Assembly: GCA_013368315.1 (NCBI GenBank)
Contig: JAACJM010000185.1
Location: 62,001-126,000, forward strand
Direction of reading: 5' to 3'
From: Tetrapyrgos nigripes
Taxonomy: Eukaryota; Basidiomycota; Agaricomycetes; Agaricales; Campanellaceae
DNA: 64,000 nt
A program made the translations under genes and the position numbers. Numbering within the stretch: the stretch's first letter is position 1; every line of letters starts with the position of its first letter. Under the pieces are notes generated by a model that was not told the origin of the DNA, did not search any database, and was given only the letters and a program-made list of their open reading frames with translations. Below, piece after piece: positions 10,299 through 21,546 of the stretch.

Positions 10299-13200
10299 TC
10301 ACTGAGACATAAACGAGCGCAACAGATCATCTACATTAGCAATGTACGCGTCCCAGTCACTGCTATGTAATGGACCAGATTCAGAACAACAGCCAAGATC
10401 GCAATATATGATGGATTTCACGTACCTGCTCATGGTCGTAGGGTTGCTGTCAATAGCGGAGGAGCCTGAATCTACGAATATTGTTTGCCCCATTTGTTGA
10501 GAGGGTAAGTTCAAGCTCTGAATCGATGGTTCTGCGCAAAAAATGCGACCATCGCCGCCGCCGGTGCCAGTAACCGGTACCTGCGACTCCTCACTGTCAG
10601 TTTGAAACAACTCAGCCATCCAGATACTCGAATTGACAAAGGTCTGCGCGTCACCAAAGGGGTCAAACGATTCGTGAAGGGGTAGACTACCCAATTCGTT
10701 AGAACGTAAAGGAAGGTTGAAGATGGGGTCAATGTTGAGAGTGGTAGTAGTACCATGGCTAGTTCCATTGCCAGAGGATTGCCTCGACGCCAAGGCGGAT
10801 ACTCGATGAGTACCCGCTATCTTTCGAGGTTCTCCAGACCCCGAGGATGATGGTAATGACGAAGACGACGAAGACGAATTGGAATTTGGCGAAGAGGTCG
10901 GTTGTTGTCCACCAGTGGAAGAATCGTCCTTGGAGTCCCGGTAGCGTTTGAGACATCCGGTATCGGAAGGTTCTGGGCTGTAGAGGTTGCTGATGGCGAG
11001 GATTTCGCGGATGATATCACTGGGAAAGAGAGAGAGATGTTGTGAGATTATATTCATCACCTTGGCAGAACAAGCTGCATTGAAAGACGTAACGTACCAG
11101 TAGGTCCCTGCCCTCTGCCAACTGGGATGAAATGTCCAGATTATTAGCTTCTTTTTTTGCCAAGGCATGAATGAATAAGACATACCGTCCCTCATACGAA
11201 CGAAGCATTCCAATGCATTTATACACGTCTACTAGTTCGTTATTCGTACCCGGCGTGGTCCGGAGATGTTTTCCTCTCCATGCATTTAGGAGAAGAACGA
11301 TCGCAGCATTGTAAAGCGTTAACTGATATTCAACCAAAATTCATCCATTAACCAGATCGCCTGGAGGTCAATTCAATGGAATACACTTACGACAACATTA
11401 ACAAGCGGTAAAGATCCATGACGTTGTTGCACCTCCATAACATGACAAGCTGATCTTGCTGCATTGGCGCAAATAGCCATCGAAGGGAAGGTAATTTCTG
11501 AAGTGGCACCGAGACGAGGGATAAAGGGTTTGTGAACGAGGATTTGGATCCAGTAGTAACTGACGTAGAGAGATACTGATTGGTGGAAGAAGACAGTATC
11601 TTCTCTGTTTGGATCCCATTTCACTAATAAGTGGCCGGGATTGAGTTATAAACCGAATTGTGACGGATTGGAGAAAGAAAGAAAATTCCTCACAATGCTC
11701 AGGTATAGTGCCTATCCAATTGTTCAACATCGAATCCAGCTCGGATACCGTTCGTTGGCTCCATTCCAAATCTGATCTACCCATCATAGACCATGTGTCG
11801 GACCGTCTGGTTAAGTACTGTTGGAGTCAGGTTAGGTCGGATTAATGGCAGATCGCGGTAGTATCATTTATTGCAAGTGACATACGATAGTCTTTTGAGC
11901 TATGTTTAGAATATCGAGGAGCCTCAAGAATGTAATGAGGTAGACCAATTTGGACGGACGCCCAGGAGGTTGTTTAAAGGCCAGCTCTGGATCAGGGTGT
12001 TCCCAGTATTCGTCGTCGCATTGGACAGGTAGGTCGATATCAAAGCTAGAGGGCGAGGATTCGATAACCGTCAGATAGTCGTCGGTTGTTAGAGCATTTG
12101 ATAGAAGGAGATACGTACTCATCAGAAGACGTAGCTCTTGGACGACCCAAGGAAGCGCTAACGTAGATATCGCAAGAATAGAGCATCCAGAACACTCTCT
12201 TCCACAACTCTCCTTCGATAGTAGGTTTCTGACCCTGCCTGCGTCTGTGAGCACCGACTTCTTGTGCTAAACGGATCCCGACGGCGACTTGGACCCAGAC
12301 TGATTCGGGAGTGGAAGTTGCTTCGAGGAAGAAGATGGAGATCTGTGAAACGTAACAGGAATTAGCGGTGATGATTTGAAGAATCGGAAGTTAGCACATA
12401 GGATACTTACGCATATGGTCTGGAGCTGATAAAGAGAAGGTGCGGCGGAGTATGTGATTGGGATTGGTCTAATCTGTCTAAAGTATTTCCAGCCCGCACT
12501 AAATTCCGGCGCCTCTGGTTCTAATACCGCGGGATCATCGCAGTATCTAGATCCCAAGGCACATACTCCCAGAAGGACGCAGCCAAAATTACGATTACGG
12601 AGGTGCATGTCCTCAGCGACAGAGCGGTCAAAAGTGGGACGGTGGAGGATGGGTAGGTATTGGCCGTGATTGACGAAGTAGAGGTCGATGAGTTTCTTCA
12701 TCAAGTCGGTCTCTGGAAAAGCGAGAGGTTTGAGGTCTTCTTGAGGAGGGATTTGCCACTGATGTGCGTGATTGATGTGAGTAACCCTCTCTGGAAACAC
12801 TGGTTGGCCGACGTCAATGGAAACACTTACTTGATAGACGGCCCAAAACTCTGGGCGTCTTGCCTTCAAATAACGGGCCGCATGGGAGGATGGCCAATGA
12901 ATGTCTTGGGGTAGATGCACGTCATCCATCGCGTGTCTGACTAGGGTCAGTGAACTAGAGGTGCCAAAATGACGCTTGAAGGATTGGCTCAGGACGAGAC
13001 GTTTGAGCTGTTCAGACAGTCCTTCTAAAGAACGCGCGTCCTGTTCCGCTGTTTCGTCTGATAATACATTTTGTTGACTCCAGCCAGGGAGAGCGGGGAT
13101 TCTTTGTTGAAGTTCGTCAAGCTCTTCTTCCAGCTTCCTAACGTAGGTGGCCAGGTCTTTGAAAAGCTTTAATACTGCTTCAGGAGTATCAGGTACCTCA

Positions 13201-13694
13201 AACGGTTTCGTGGTCGACAGTATCTGTGATACTGTGGAGCGAATCGACTTTGACCCGCGAGGTTTACTAATTATTACTGCGTAAGTAGGAGGAGAAAAGA
13301 ATTTCTGAATACATACCCAAACGGAGGACCTCGTTTCTGCATGCCAAAAAGATGAGATTCGCTATTATCAGGGCTACACTGACTCACCTTCTTTATACTT
13401 GCCAATACGTGAGTACAGTCTATTTCCAGAGAAATACAGTGTGTACAGCGATTTCCAGACATTTTTGCACTATCACCTTTGATGCCTTGTGAGTCTTGGA
13501 TTGGCTTGAGTCATTGGATGAACCTACACTTAACTACGACGTAGAAGAATAGAGGGTTTTGACGGTTGGTGTGCTACGGTTGTCCAGAAGTTGGCAAGTC
13601 ACTTACTTTTCCTCTTTCTACACTCGTCGCACGCATTTTGTAGCCTTCGTCTCTTCTGCGAGCCAGACCTTGACTTGTCTTCGTTGTCGGACAT
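10299..13694 (-). CDS. Zn2Cys6 fungal transcription factor with an altered zinc cluster
   Basis: Nuclear DNA-binding regulator of the Gal4-like class with a fungal-specific transcription factor domain. Early exons are 13694-13607, 13485-13388, 13336-13317, 13266-12831 and 12758-12411, all in phase, followed by several more to a stop at 10299. The zinc cluster reads NACDECRKRK, then SIKGDSAKMSGNRCTHC, then ISLEIDC; the third cysteine expected before DSAKM is Gly. A coiled-coil linker (KLEEELDELQQRI) follows. The middle domain shows LPILHRPTFDRS, CVLLGVCALGSRYCDDP, LWKRVFW and LGRPRATSS, all hallmarks of the family. The C-terminus is Ser/Asn-rich and acidic, like an activation region. Target genes are unknown; the GH79 gene about 1 kb upstream is a candidate by position only. 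No nonsense codons were found. Confidence 0.85.
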
Positions 13695-14712
13695 GGAGGT
13701 TTGAAGCAAGCTGTAGGGGTTGAGTGTAGTGCACTGCCTCGACCTTGATCACAGATGGGCGGTCAATGCTTGACTGTGGTTATATATTTTCGGTTAGATG
13801 ACAATCAATAAGTACTTGATGAGGTTTTGCCGGAGCGTTTATGGCGGTTTCCAATCCACCAAATTCCAAACCCTGTGGCAATATTTCCTCGGCTGTCTGT
13901 TGACCAGCGGTATAGACCAGTATAGACCGGCAGACGGTCAACAGATCGGAGTGCCCCGCGTGAAGAAAGGATCGTGAAGAAAGGATGACTCAGTAAGCTT
14001 GCTGACACGAGGTTGAAAGCTATTGGAAGAGATGGGCGTTTCCTTGGCGTTTCCATACATTTGTCAGTTGTTTGATCTTGTAATTTCTGAAAGCCTTTAC
14101 CTGCAAGTTGTTCTCATAACTCCGGACATATCCGCTGGCCAACACATCCCTTCAGCCAACAAAAAATGGCTGAAGACAACCAGGACAACTAAGAACAAGA
14201 GGAAGCCTTGATGGCAGGCGCGCCCAAGTCAGAAAAAGAGGCATCATCGGAGATTTGCTTGTCCTATACTCATTCTCCTTGTACTACTACTTCTACTAAT
14301 CCCAACTCGCTTTTACACTGTCGATTATTTGCTACAGACCGAGAACGGTATATGTAAAACGTCAAAAAATATGTACGAGGTGTCCAATACTAAAAAGCGT
14401 AAACGTTGGCGCGAAAAGCGCAAAGATAAAGATAACTGAAACGCAAGATTGAAGAAGTCCAACAACCGATAGATAGATAAAATGAAAATGTCTGAGAATC
14501 ACGCAAGTTAAAACTTCAAGTAGAGACCAAGTACATGAATGAGTCCTCTGTGTGCCATTGCATATGTAAGATGGCCAGACGTCCATGGGCCCCCCATCAT
14601 TCACCATTCACCGCCGACTCTCTCCAAACAGTCAACGGTCAAGAGTAAGGCCCTCAAAAAGTTCCTCCAAAGCCCCTCACAACGCCAACCTCGACCCCAA
14701 TCCCTATCACCA
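13695..14712. other. Intergenic, promoter side of the transcription factor
   Basis: No gene is recognised. At 13897-13944 there is a perfect 9-bp inverted repeat (CTGTTGACC / GGTCAACAG) flanking two TATAGACC direct repeats, about 205 bp upstream of the transcription-factor start; it could be a dimeric operator. Confidence 0.4.
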
Positions 14713-17378
14713 TCACCAAACCCCATCCAACAGCACCCCACCCACTACTTGTATCGATATCATCCCCATCACCACCATACTCATATCCATACCCTTAACC
14801 CCCCTCCCAGCCCGCGCCCCAGAACTCCTCCTCGACGTACTCCCCATCCGACCCACCAAATCCCCTGCCCGATGCCCATTACTAGTAGCCAACACCTCTT
14901 GATCAATCGTTGCTGTATTCATCGTCTTTGTCACCGCCGTAGTCGAATACGTCGTCGCCTCTCCCCCCTCTCCATTTCCTCCATCCGTACTCTCCTCCAA
15001 CGCTTTATCATTTAAAAAGACGAGAGCGAAGCCAGGGGCAGGGACCGAAATCTGACATGTGCTGGAAGTCGAATCGCATTGGATAGTTTGGATAGATTCT
15101 TCCCCCATCGGTCTCCCATCTGAGGTGAAATGATCACCGAAGGTCTGACCTGCCCAGGTGAAATTGGCTTTTTGGGATACACTTGAGGCGGAGAGGTATT
15201 TGACTTTGACGGAAGAGGGGGTAGAAGCGGGTTGACCTGTGTCGCCTCCACCGATGGAGATGGACGCGGTGTAGGCAGAGGTGCCAGAGTTGTCGGTCAT
15301 AAAATTGATGAGGGCTACGCGGACGGGAACGTCGTTTTCGTAGATGGCGTAGGCGGGGGTGTAGTCGTTTCTGTGTAAGGTGATGATGGGTGATAATTGA
15401 GAAACCTGGTGGCCATGGAAGGAAAACTTTCTATCACTCACCCGTCATTCGCAGACAAATCTATAACCTGGGCTGAGCCTGTCGTACCTAACGCCTCTGC
15501 CATGACGAGCGCGGAATAATAGATGGGTCCAATTGTCCATTGGTGAAATGTGGACTGGTTTGTCGGTGGTGGGGTGAAGGGCTATCAAAGAAGAAGAACA
15601 ATCGCTGTTATGTATAAATCTTTCAAAGACCGACCAAAACCAATACACTTACATTATAATACACATTCTGCCCACCAACATGGAACAGTGCCTCTGAAAA
15701 ATTCGAATACGCCAGCTGCAACGCATAGTCTATTCCCCAGAGCGCGGCTCCGAACGAGTCTGAGATTCCAGGAAAACCACCACAGGAAGCGGTGTTGGTT
15801 TCAAACAAGACGAATTTTTTGCCTGAGGGAAGAAGCAGAAAGGTAAGAGAGAGAGTTTACGAAAAAGTAACATGGCGAGGTCTGTCTTACCTTTGCTTTG
15901 AGCATACGCACTACTATTCAGGTAAGGCGAAATGAGATTCCGACCCGCCTGATGAGTCAAGTAGTTGGGAAACTCGGTCTGTGGATCAACAACAGTGGCG
16001 CCGGTATGAAATTGTGCTGCGCAATTATCTGCGGGATAGCTATTATGAGGGCAAAGGGTAGTCAGCACAGCACCCCAAAGTATCAACTACCGAGTCAGTG
16101 AGGAGGAATACTCACTGTTCCACCGTCAAATAGAGTAGATGATCGTACAAGGCATCAACAAAGCCTGTATCCCAAACCATCTCTGGAGTCCAGTCACCGG
16201 TGTTGACGTTGGGCCCGATAAGCAGACGTTGATATTTTTGAGCGTAGGGGCTTCCAGAGTTTGCAGAGTTTTGGATGGCGGAAACGAGTGATTGCATTTC
16301 TGAGAGGAAGTCTGAGGGGCCCCAGCCCTAGATAAGATAGAGAACGGTCAGTTTATGGGCAGAGGCAAGAGAGACGGATGCCATATGCGCTAGGTTTAGG
16401 CAGAAAAGACTCACTTGGGGCCTATGTCCATGCCTAACGTATAAATCCGGTTCGTTTCCAGCTTGCAAGCCCAACAAGTAATCGCCAAGGATTTCTTCGC
16501 CTCTTTCTGCGATTTGAAGTCGCCAATTAGTGTCGTTGAAGGGAATACCGAGGTACCACCTGATGTTGAGGAAATCGGATATGTTGCGCATCATGTAGAG
16601 GAGGTCAGGAGTATATTCCAAAGGTGGTGTTTGTGTCTGGATGAAGAGAGGATAGCGGGGTATATAGGTCAGTACATCAATGTGGTAGTGACCAGTTACA
16701 CACGGGATTGTTGGTATTGGTAGTGTCCTTGAGTATTATCCGGTCATTGGGGAGACTAGGAACCATTTCGGCAAACTCTTGAGTATTACCGCCAACTCGT
16801 ATGTGGACTCCGCCGGATCTTTTGACGAGGTTGGACATGAGGTTGAGGAATGGGACCTGTATGTGTTTCCTAAAATACTACAATTTGAGCACCTTGTCTT
16901 GAAGTGATACCATGTCAAAGCACGACTTACGAGTTTTTCCCGACTATCCATTCGGTCATCGGTCATCATATCAGCTCGCTTTGCACGGAAAGAAGAAGAC
17001 CAAACAAGCGAGCGACTCACGAACTTGATTCGCAACCGACATCTCTATCGAAAACCCCATAAAAGACCCCGCCTGAGGGATAGACATTCCAATCATTCCT
17101 CTATTCGTTAATTGGATTCCAAATTGTAACGCCGGCATAGGATTGGGTAACCCAGGCGGGTTGAGCACCGTAGTATCATAGGCTGCCGCACCAGTATAGT
17201 TGGCTGTTGACGCTGTGTTGGTTTGACTTGCTCCGGGAGTCTTGTTTGGTTGGTAGTAGATTGTCACTTGCGCTGGTGGGTCCTGGGTCAAAACCGAAAT
17301 GATGGAAAGAAACCAAGGAAAGCACAGTAACACAGAAAGAGAGGAAGGAAGAGGAAGCAGGGCTGGTAGACGCCCCAT
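14713..17378 (-). CDS. Glycoside hydrolase family 79 (beta-glucuronidase-like), secreted
   Basis: Retaining GH79 enzyme expected to release glucuronic acid or its 4-O-methyl derivative from glycans such as arabinogalactan. Nine exons join in phase: 17378-17021, 16943-16931, 16869-16704, 16636-16415, 16327-16116, 16039-15891, 15822-15653, 15581-15442 and 15370-14713, giving 695 residues. Landmarks: an N-terminal hydrophobic signal, LQFGIQLTNRG, MGFSIEMSVANQVLGKNS, GGVHIRVGGNTQEF, the acid/base motif LQAGNEPDLY (Asn-Glu), the nucleophile motif KFVLFETNTASCGG, then the C-terminal beta domain (YTPAYAIYEN, FTSDGRP, FALVFLND). The tail has a Ser/Thr stretch and a hydrophobic end, so a membrane or GPI anchor is possible. 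Exon 2 is only 13 nt. The promoter abuts a tandem duplicate of the TDP1 3' end, 20 bp upstream. Exact substrate is unproved. Confidence 0.9.
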
Positions 17379-17398
17379 GGTGAAAGAGGAAAAAGACG

Positions 17399-17990
17399 TC
17401 GTTCGGTTTACATAAATTTGAGAAAGTCTAAGGTTGCTTCAATTCACGTGCGGCGCTGCTCCTATCCTCCTCGATCGTTTCGCACTATTAGTATTACACT
17501 ACCTACAACGAAAATAAGCCTTTCCTTTCCTTCATGACATCCTACCTAAAATACTGACTCTTCTCGGAACTAGACAGCGACATCAATATCAACTACACAG
17601 AAAACTGATAGTCAAAGACAAGAGCAAGCACTCACCCAAGGCGTATCTCTAGCCCGATTCCTTTGCGGGGGCCTCTCAAACAATGCTAATCTCTCAATTT
17701 CCGCCTGCGAACGGACAGGGAAGATTATGCCCACTTCGTAATTAGATATCTGCGACCCAGCCAAGTCATAAGCACTCTTGAGTCTTAAACAAAAGAAAAA
17801 GAAAGACAACCACGAAATCCATTCGTGTTCAAAACAGGATTAAACGCACTACTCGAGGGCGTAACCCATGCAGACAGGGTAAGATTATGTGACCCGATGT
17901 ATATCCAGCCTACTGGCTGGTAGACCAACTCCAGCCCGTCCGAGTCACTGTCTGACTCGGACTCAGTTTCACTTTCCGTGACAACTTCAG
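17399..17990 (-). pseudogene. Tandem duplicate of the TDP1 3' end
   Basis: This block repeats 18124-18690 in the same orientation: it starts at CGTTCGGTTT beside the GH79 start, contains a copy of the last TDP1 exons (NYEVGIIFPVRSQAEIERLALFERPPQ and VGWIYIGSHNLTLSAW, here cited in part) and ends in the acidic region. It has no 5' exons. Substitutions (KYKAGDTPW has become RNRARDTPW, SHNFTPSAWGT has become SHNLTLSAWVT) show it is drifting. It now forms the GH79 upstream region and may contribute promoter or terminator sequence. Confidence 0.75.
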
Positions 17991-18305
17991 GCCGTCTCCA
18001 ACAAGCAGATTACAAACCGTAAAGACCAGAGTCTCAATTGACAAGAAAAGACCGACGATATCAAACCCTTCCCGCACCCTGAAGTAGCAAGGAGTGGTGG
18101 ATGTCCCGAAAAAACATTCGTTCGTTCGGTTCAGAAATTTGAAAAGTGTAGTTGATTGCTTCGCGTGTGGCACTGCTCCTATTCGCTCCTCGATCGTTTT
18201 GGAATCGTTGACATTACTACGTGCTTGCTACGTACAGCGTCTTCCCCCCTTCATGAAATCCTAAAATACTCTGACTCGTCTTGGAACTAGACAGCGACAG
18301 CGACA

Positions 18306-21300
18306 TCAGCTACACTGAAGGAAAAACACCAGTCAAACAGCACTCACCCAAGGTGTATCTCCAGCCTTATACTTTTGCGGCGGCCTCTCAAACAAAGCTA
18401 ATCTCTCAATTTCCGCCTGAGAACGCACAGGGAAGACTATACCCAGTTCGTAATTGCGTATCTGCGGCCCAGCCAAGTCATAAGCAAAAAAGAAAAGAAA
18501 AAAAGACAGCTACCGGAATCTACTCACATTCAAAACAGGATTAAATGCACTACCAGAAAGCGTACCCCACGCAGACGGGGTAAAATTATGTGACCCAATG
18601 TATATCCACCCTACTGGCTGGTCGACCAACTCCAGCCCGTCCGAGTCACTTTCTGACTCGGTTTCGCTTTCCGTGACAGAGTCGTCGGCGTTGTCTTCAT
18701 CCGACGAGCTCACGAGGTCAATGACTTCGGGTTCGGCTCTAGCTTTCCCTTTTCCTGTGGCTTTGGAAGAAAAAGAAGCAGCGGTGCTGGACTTGGCCTT
18801 GGACGCCGTCTTGGACTTGGACAACATGGTCCTGGTCTTTGTCTCGTTTTTGGGCGGGTCGGAGAGCACACCTATAATCATCTGCGCAACGGACAGAGTC
18901 AGCGTTGAGAACGACGCATGGAAAGACACCGCCAAACCCACTCACCTTCGTATGCATAAGATTATTCCCAGCTCTACTCCTCGACTCCCTAAACAAATGC
19001 CTCGGAAAATTGGCAGCTTCCCATTGAGATCTTTTGCAGAAAATCGTTCCACCGCCCTATATGTAATGAAATGGAATGGAATCAGCGTTTCGTCAGCACT
19101 AGCCCAGCGTACACGGTACATAACCACCAAAAGCAAGAAATAAGCCAGAGCCCGAATCCGAGCCTGAGTCCAAAGAGTAGCGGGAACGAGAAGAAAAAGA
19201 GGAAAAAAGGCAGGAAAAAAAAAAACCCAAACACTCACCCTCTCCCCCCACAAACTCTCCTTAACCCTCCTCCCGCTCGGAAACACAATCATTATCTCCT
19301 CTTCCTTCGGAAACGGCAATTTCTCCCTCTTCTTCCTGGTCATTTTATCTAGCCAATCCTCTGGAGACTCTCCTCGAGCGGAGTAGTAGAATTCGTTTAA
19401 CCATTGAGTGGTGTATTGGCCTATACTTGAGCCGAGGAGTGAGATGGAGAGGGATTCGGGTGTCGAGACTTTGACTTTGGTTTTGGTCTTGGAGGTAGTC
19501 TTGGTAGTCTTGATGGAAGACGAGGCTGCACCTGTACCGGTTCCTGTTCGACATCCCATATTACGGAGAGCTTTCATGAGACGTGTGTGGCCGTTCCTGT
19601 TGATGTTGGCGTTGGTGTTCAAGTCCGACAATAGCAGAAAGAAGACTCAGGCTCAGACTCACATAAGCACACCCGACCACCCCTCATGCCTCCCAGCTAT
19701 AGACGGTACCAACGCAACTTTGACTTTGGACCAATCCCAACGAGTGCAGATATCAGAGGTTTGGGAGATTGGGAGATTGGGGTGCTGTTTACATAGAGGG
19801 TGAAAAGGAGGGAAAGAAAGCGTCAGCTCCAAGCTCTCAAGACGCCAAAAACGATGTAAAAGAAGAAATAAAAACACAATGACTCACTCCCTGCTTCTTC
19901 ATCACCTCCAACGCAGGCTTCACATTCACTGCATCCAACACCCTCTTCATCACATATTGAAAAGACTCGGTGTTTTTCTTGTCAAACGATGCCGGTGTAG
20001 GGACAGGTGGGAGGTCTTGGATCCATGCTGCCTGTTGATGATGACGACGGCGAGTGAGACGTGAGACGTTGGGGTAAAACAGGAAAAGTGGGACGGAGGA
20101 GAGGAAAAAGAGGAAGTAGACGTACATTCTCAATATCCCTCCAATCAAAATCGACGAGATTGGCAGTTGTTACGGCTATGCGTAAACGACCGGTTTTATA
20201 GAATATCTGTGGGGCAAAAGACAAACAAAGAGGAAGGAAGGAAGAGCGGGCTTAGTGTTCCGTCTAGTAGCGAGAAAGAAAAAAAAACGGAGAAAGAAAG
20301 GGATCCATACCAGCATGAACTGCGAAACCAAAACCAAGACCAGTATCAGCAAACGGACAACACGCCGAAACAAAAAAAGAAAACTGAAATGACGCACCTT
20401 CATATGCATACACCCAAACCCACCCCTCAAAAACGGTGTCGTTTTTATCCAATTGGGTAAGACATTCTTCATCGAGCTGTTCCCCGACGCCTCTGGTTGG
20501 GAGACCAGTATAACGGGAATAGCTGGATCAAAGAAAGAATAGATCCACGAAAGGTCGAGGGCGAAGGTGGAGATGATTGCGAATGCGATGGAAGTTTTCT
20601 GGGAAAGAGAAGGGAAGACGGTTAGCCAGAGGACAACGCGAAAACAGAAAGAAAGACAGAGAAAAAGGCACACCTGTCCCAAAATCTCCGTCAACCTAAA
20701 CGTAGGTCTTCCATCCTTTCTGGGTTCCGACCCCCGAGTCGCTGTGGGCCTCAACTCCCCATTCCAAAATAGACCGAGGCCGTCTGCGTCACTGACACTC
20801 CCACCTCCATCTCTAGCTCCAGCCCCAGGTCGACTAGCACCGGCACCAGCACCAGTGCCAACGCCAGAACCAACACGTTGCCTCTTCTTACTAGGCTGGC
20901 CTTCACCTTCGTCTTCGTCCGAGTCTTCTTCTCCATCATCATCAGCAGCAACATCTTTCTTCTTCCCCTTCCCTTTCGAATTCCTTTCATCGTCATCACT
21001 CGTATCCAACCCCTGCGCCTTCCTCAACCTCTTCTGTCTCTCTAACCTCTCCTTCTCTAATTTTGCACGTTCGGAGAGGAATTGAGTCGTTGCGGATGTT
21101 GTCTGAATAGTATTGGATGTAGTTGTCGTCGACGGCGGTGGTGGTGATGCAGAGGAAGCAGAACTAGCTGGAAGTGACACTGATGCGCCTCTGGACATGG
21201 AACTGGACATGGAAGCCTTTGAAGCTTCTATAGCCATCCGGAGTTCGTCCTCGTAGTCGTCATCGTCATTGTTGGTGACATTGTTGGCAACTGGCTGAGC

Positions 21301-21546
21301 ATCTGAAGCCTCTCCTGCCCCTGCCCCTTTTGACGCCTCTATAGCTCTCTTCAGCTGGTCCTCATAGTCATCCTCTACGTCCATACGATCAGACTCATTG
21401 TTGGCAACTGGGGCCTCGTCATCATTGTGAGTCTGGTTGACAGAGTCTAGGCTGAGGGCGATGGCTCTAAGGTAGTACCTTATTAGAATGTCAAAGAGGC
21501 TTCTTTGAGAAGCTCACCTTGCGAGATCGTCGTCGTAGCGGTCCAT
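18306..21546 (-). CDS. TDP1: Tyrosyl-DNA phosphodiesterase 1 with N-terminal UIM array
   Basis: Nuclear repair enzyme that hydrolyses the bond between a stalled topoisomerase I tyrosine and a DNA 3' phosphate. Twelve exons join in phase: 21546-21518, 21466-20674, 20598-20398, 20319-20311, 20206-20126, 20031-19888, 19784-19663, 19596-19239, 19056-18946, 18881-18528, 18461-18348 and 18314-18306, giving 774 residues. First catalytic motif GCMHMKFML (His and Lys near 339-341) uses a 9-nt exon for FML; ALVPSIAGRHEGW and GHTRLMKALRNMG follow; second motif LMHTKMIIG (His near 614) with the Asn of GSHNFTPSAW. Residues 5-17, 43-56 and 80-93 are ubiquitin-interacting motifs. An insert after the second motif carries VIDLVSSSDED, a SUMO-interacting motif type. 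The last 9-nt exon (ending DTPWCS) is the least certain; an alternative acceptor gives a longer tail. Confidence 0.92.

Noticed and set aside
14539..15015. Plus-strand Pro/His/Arg-rich frame
   Set aside because: Antisense to the GH79 C-terminal exon, whose frame and motifs are clear.
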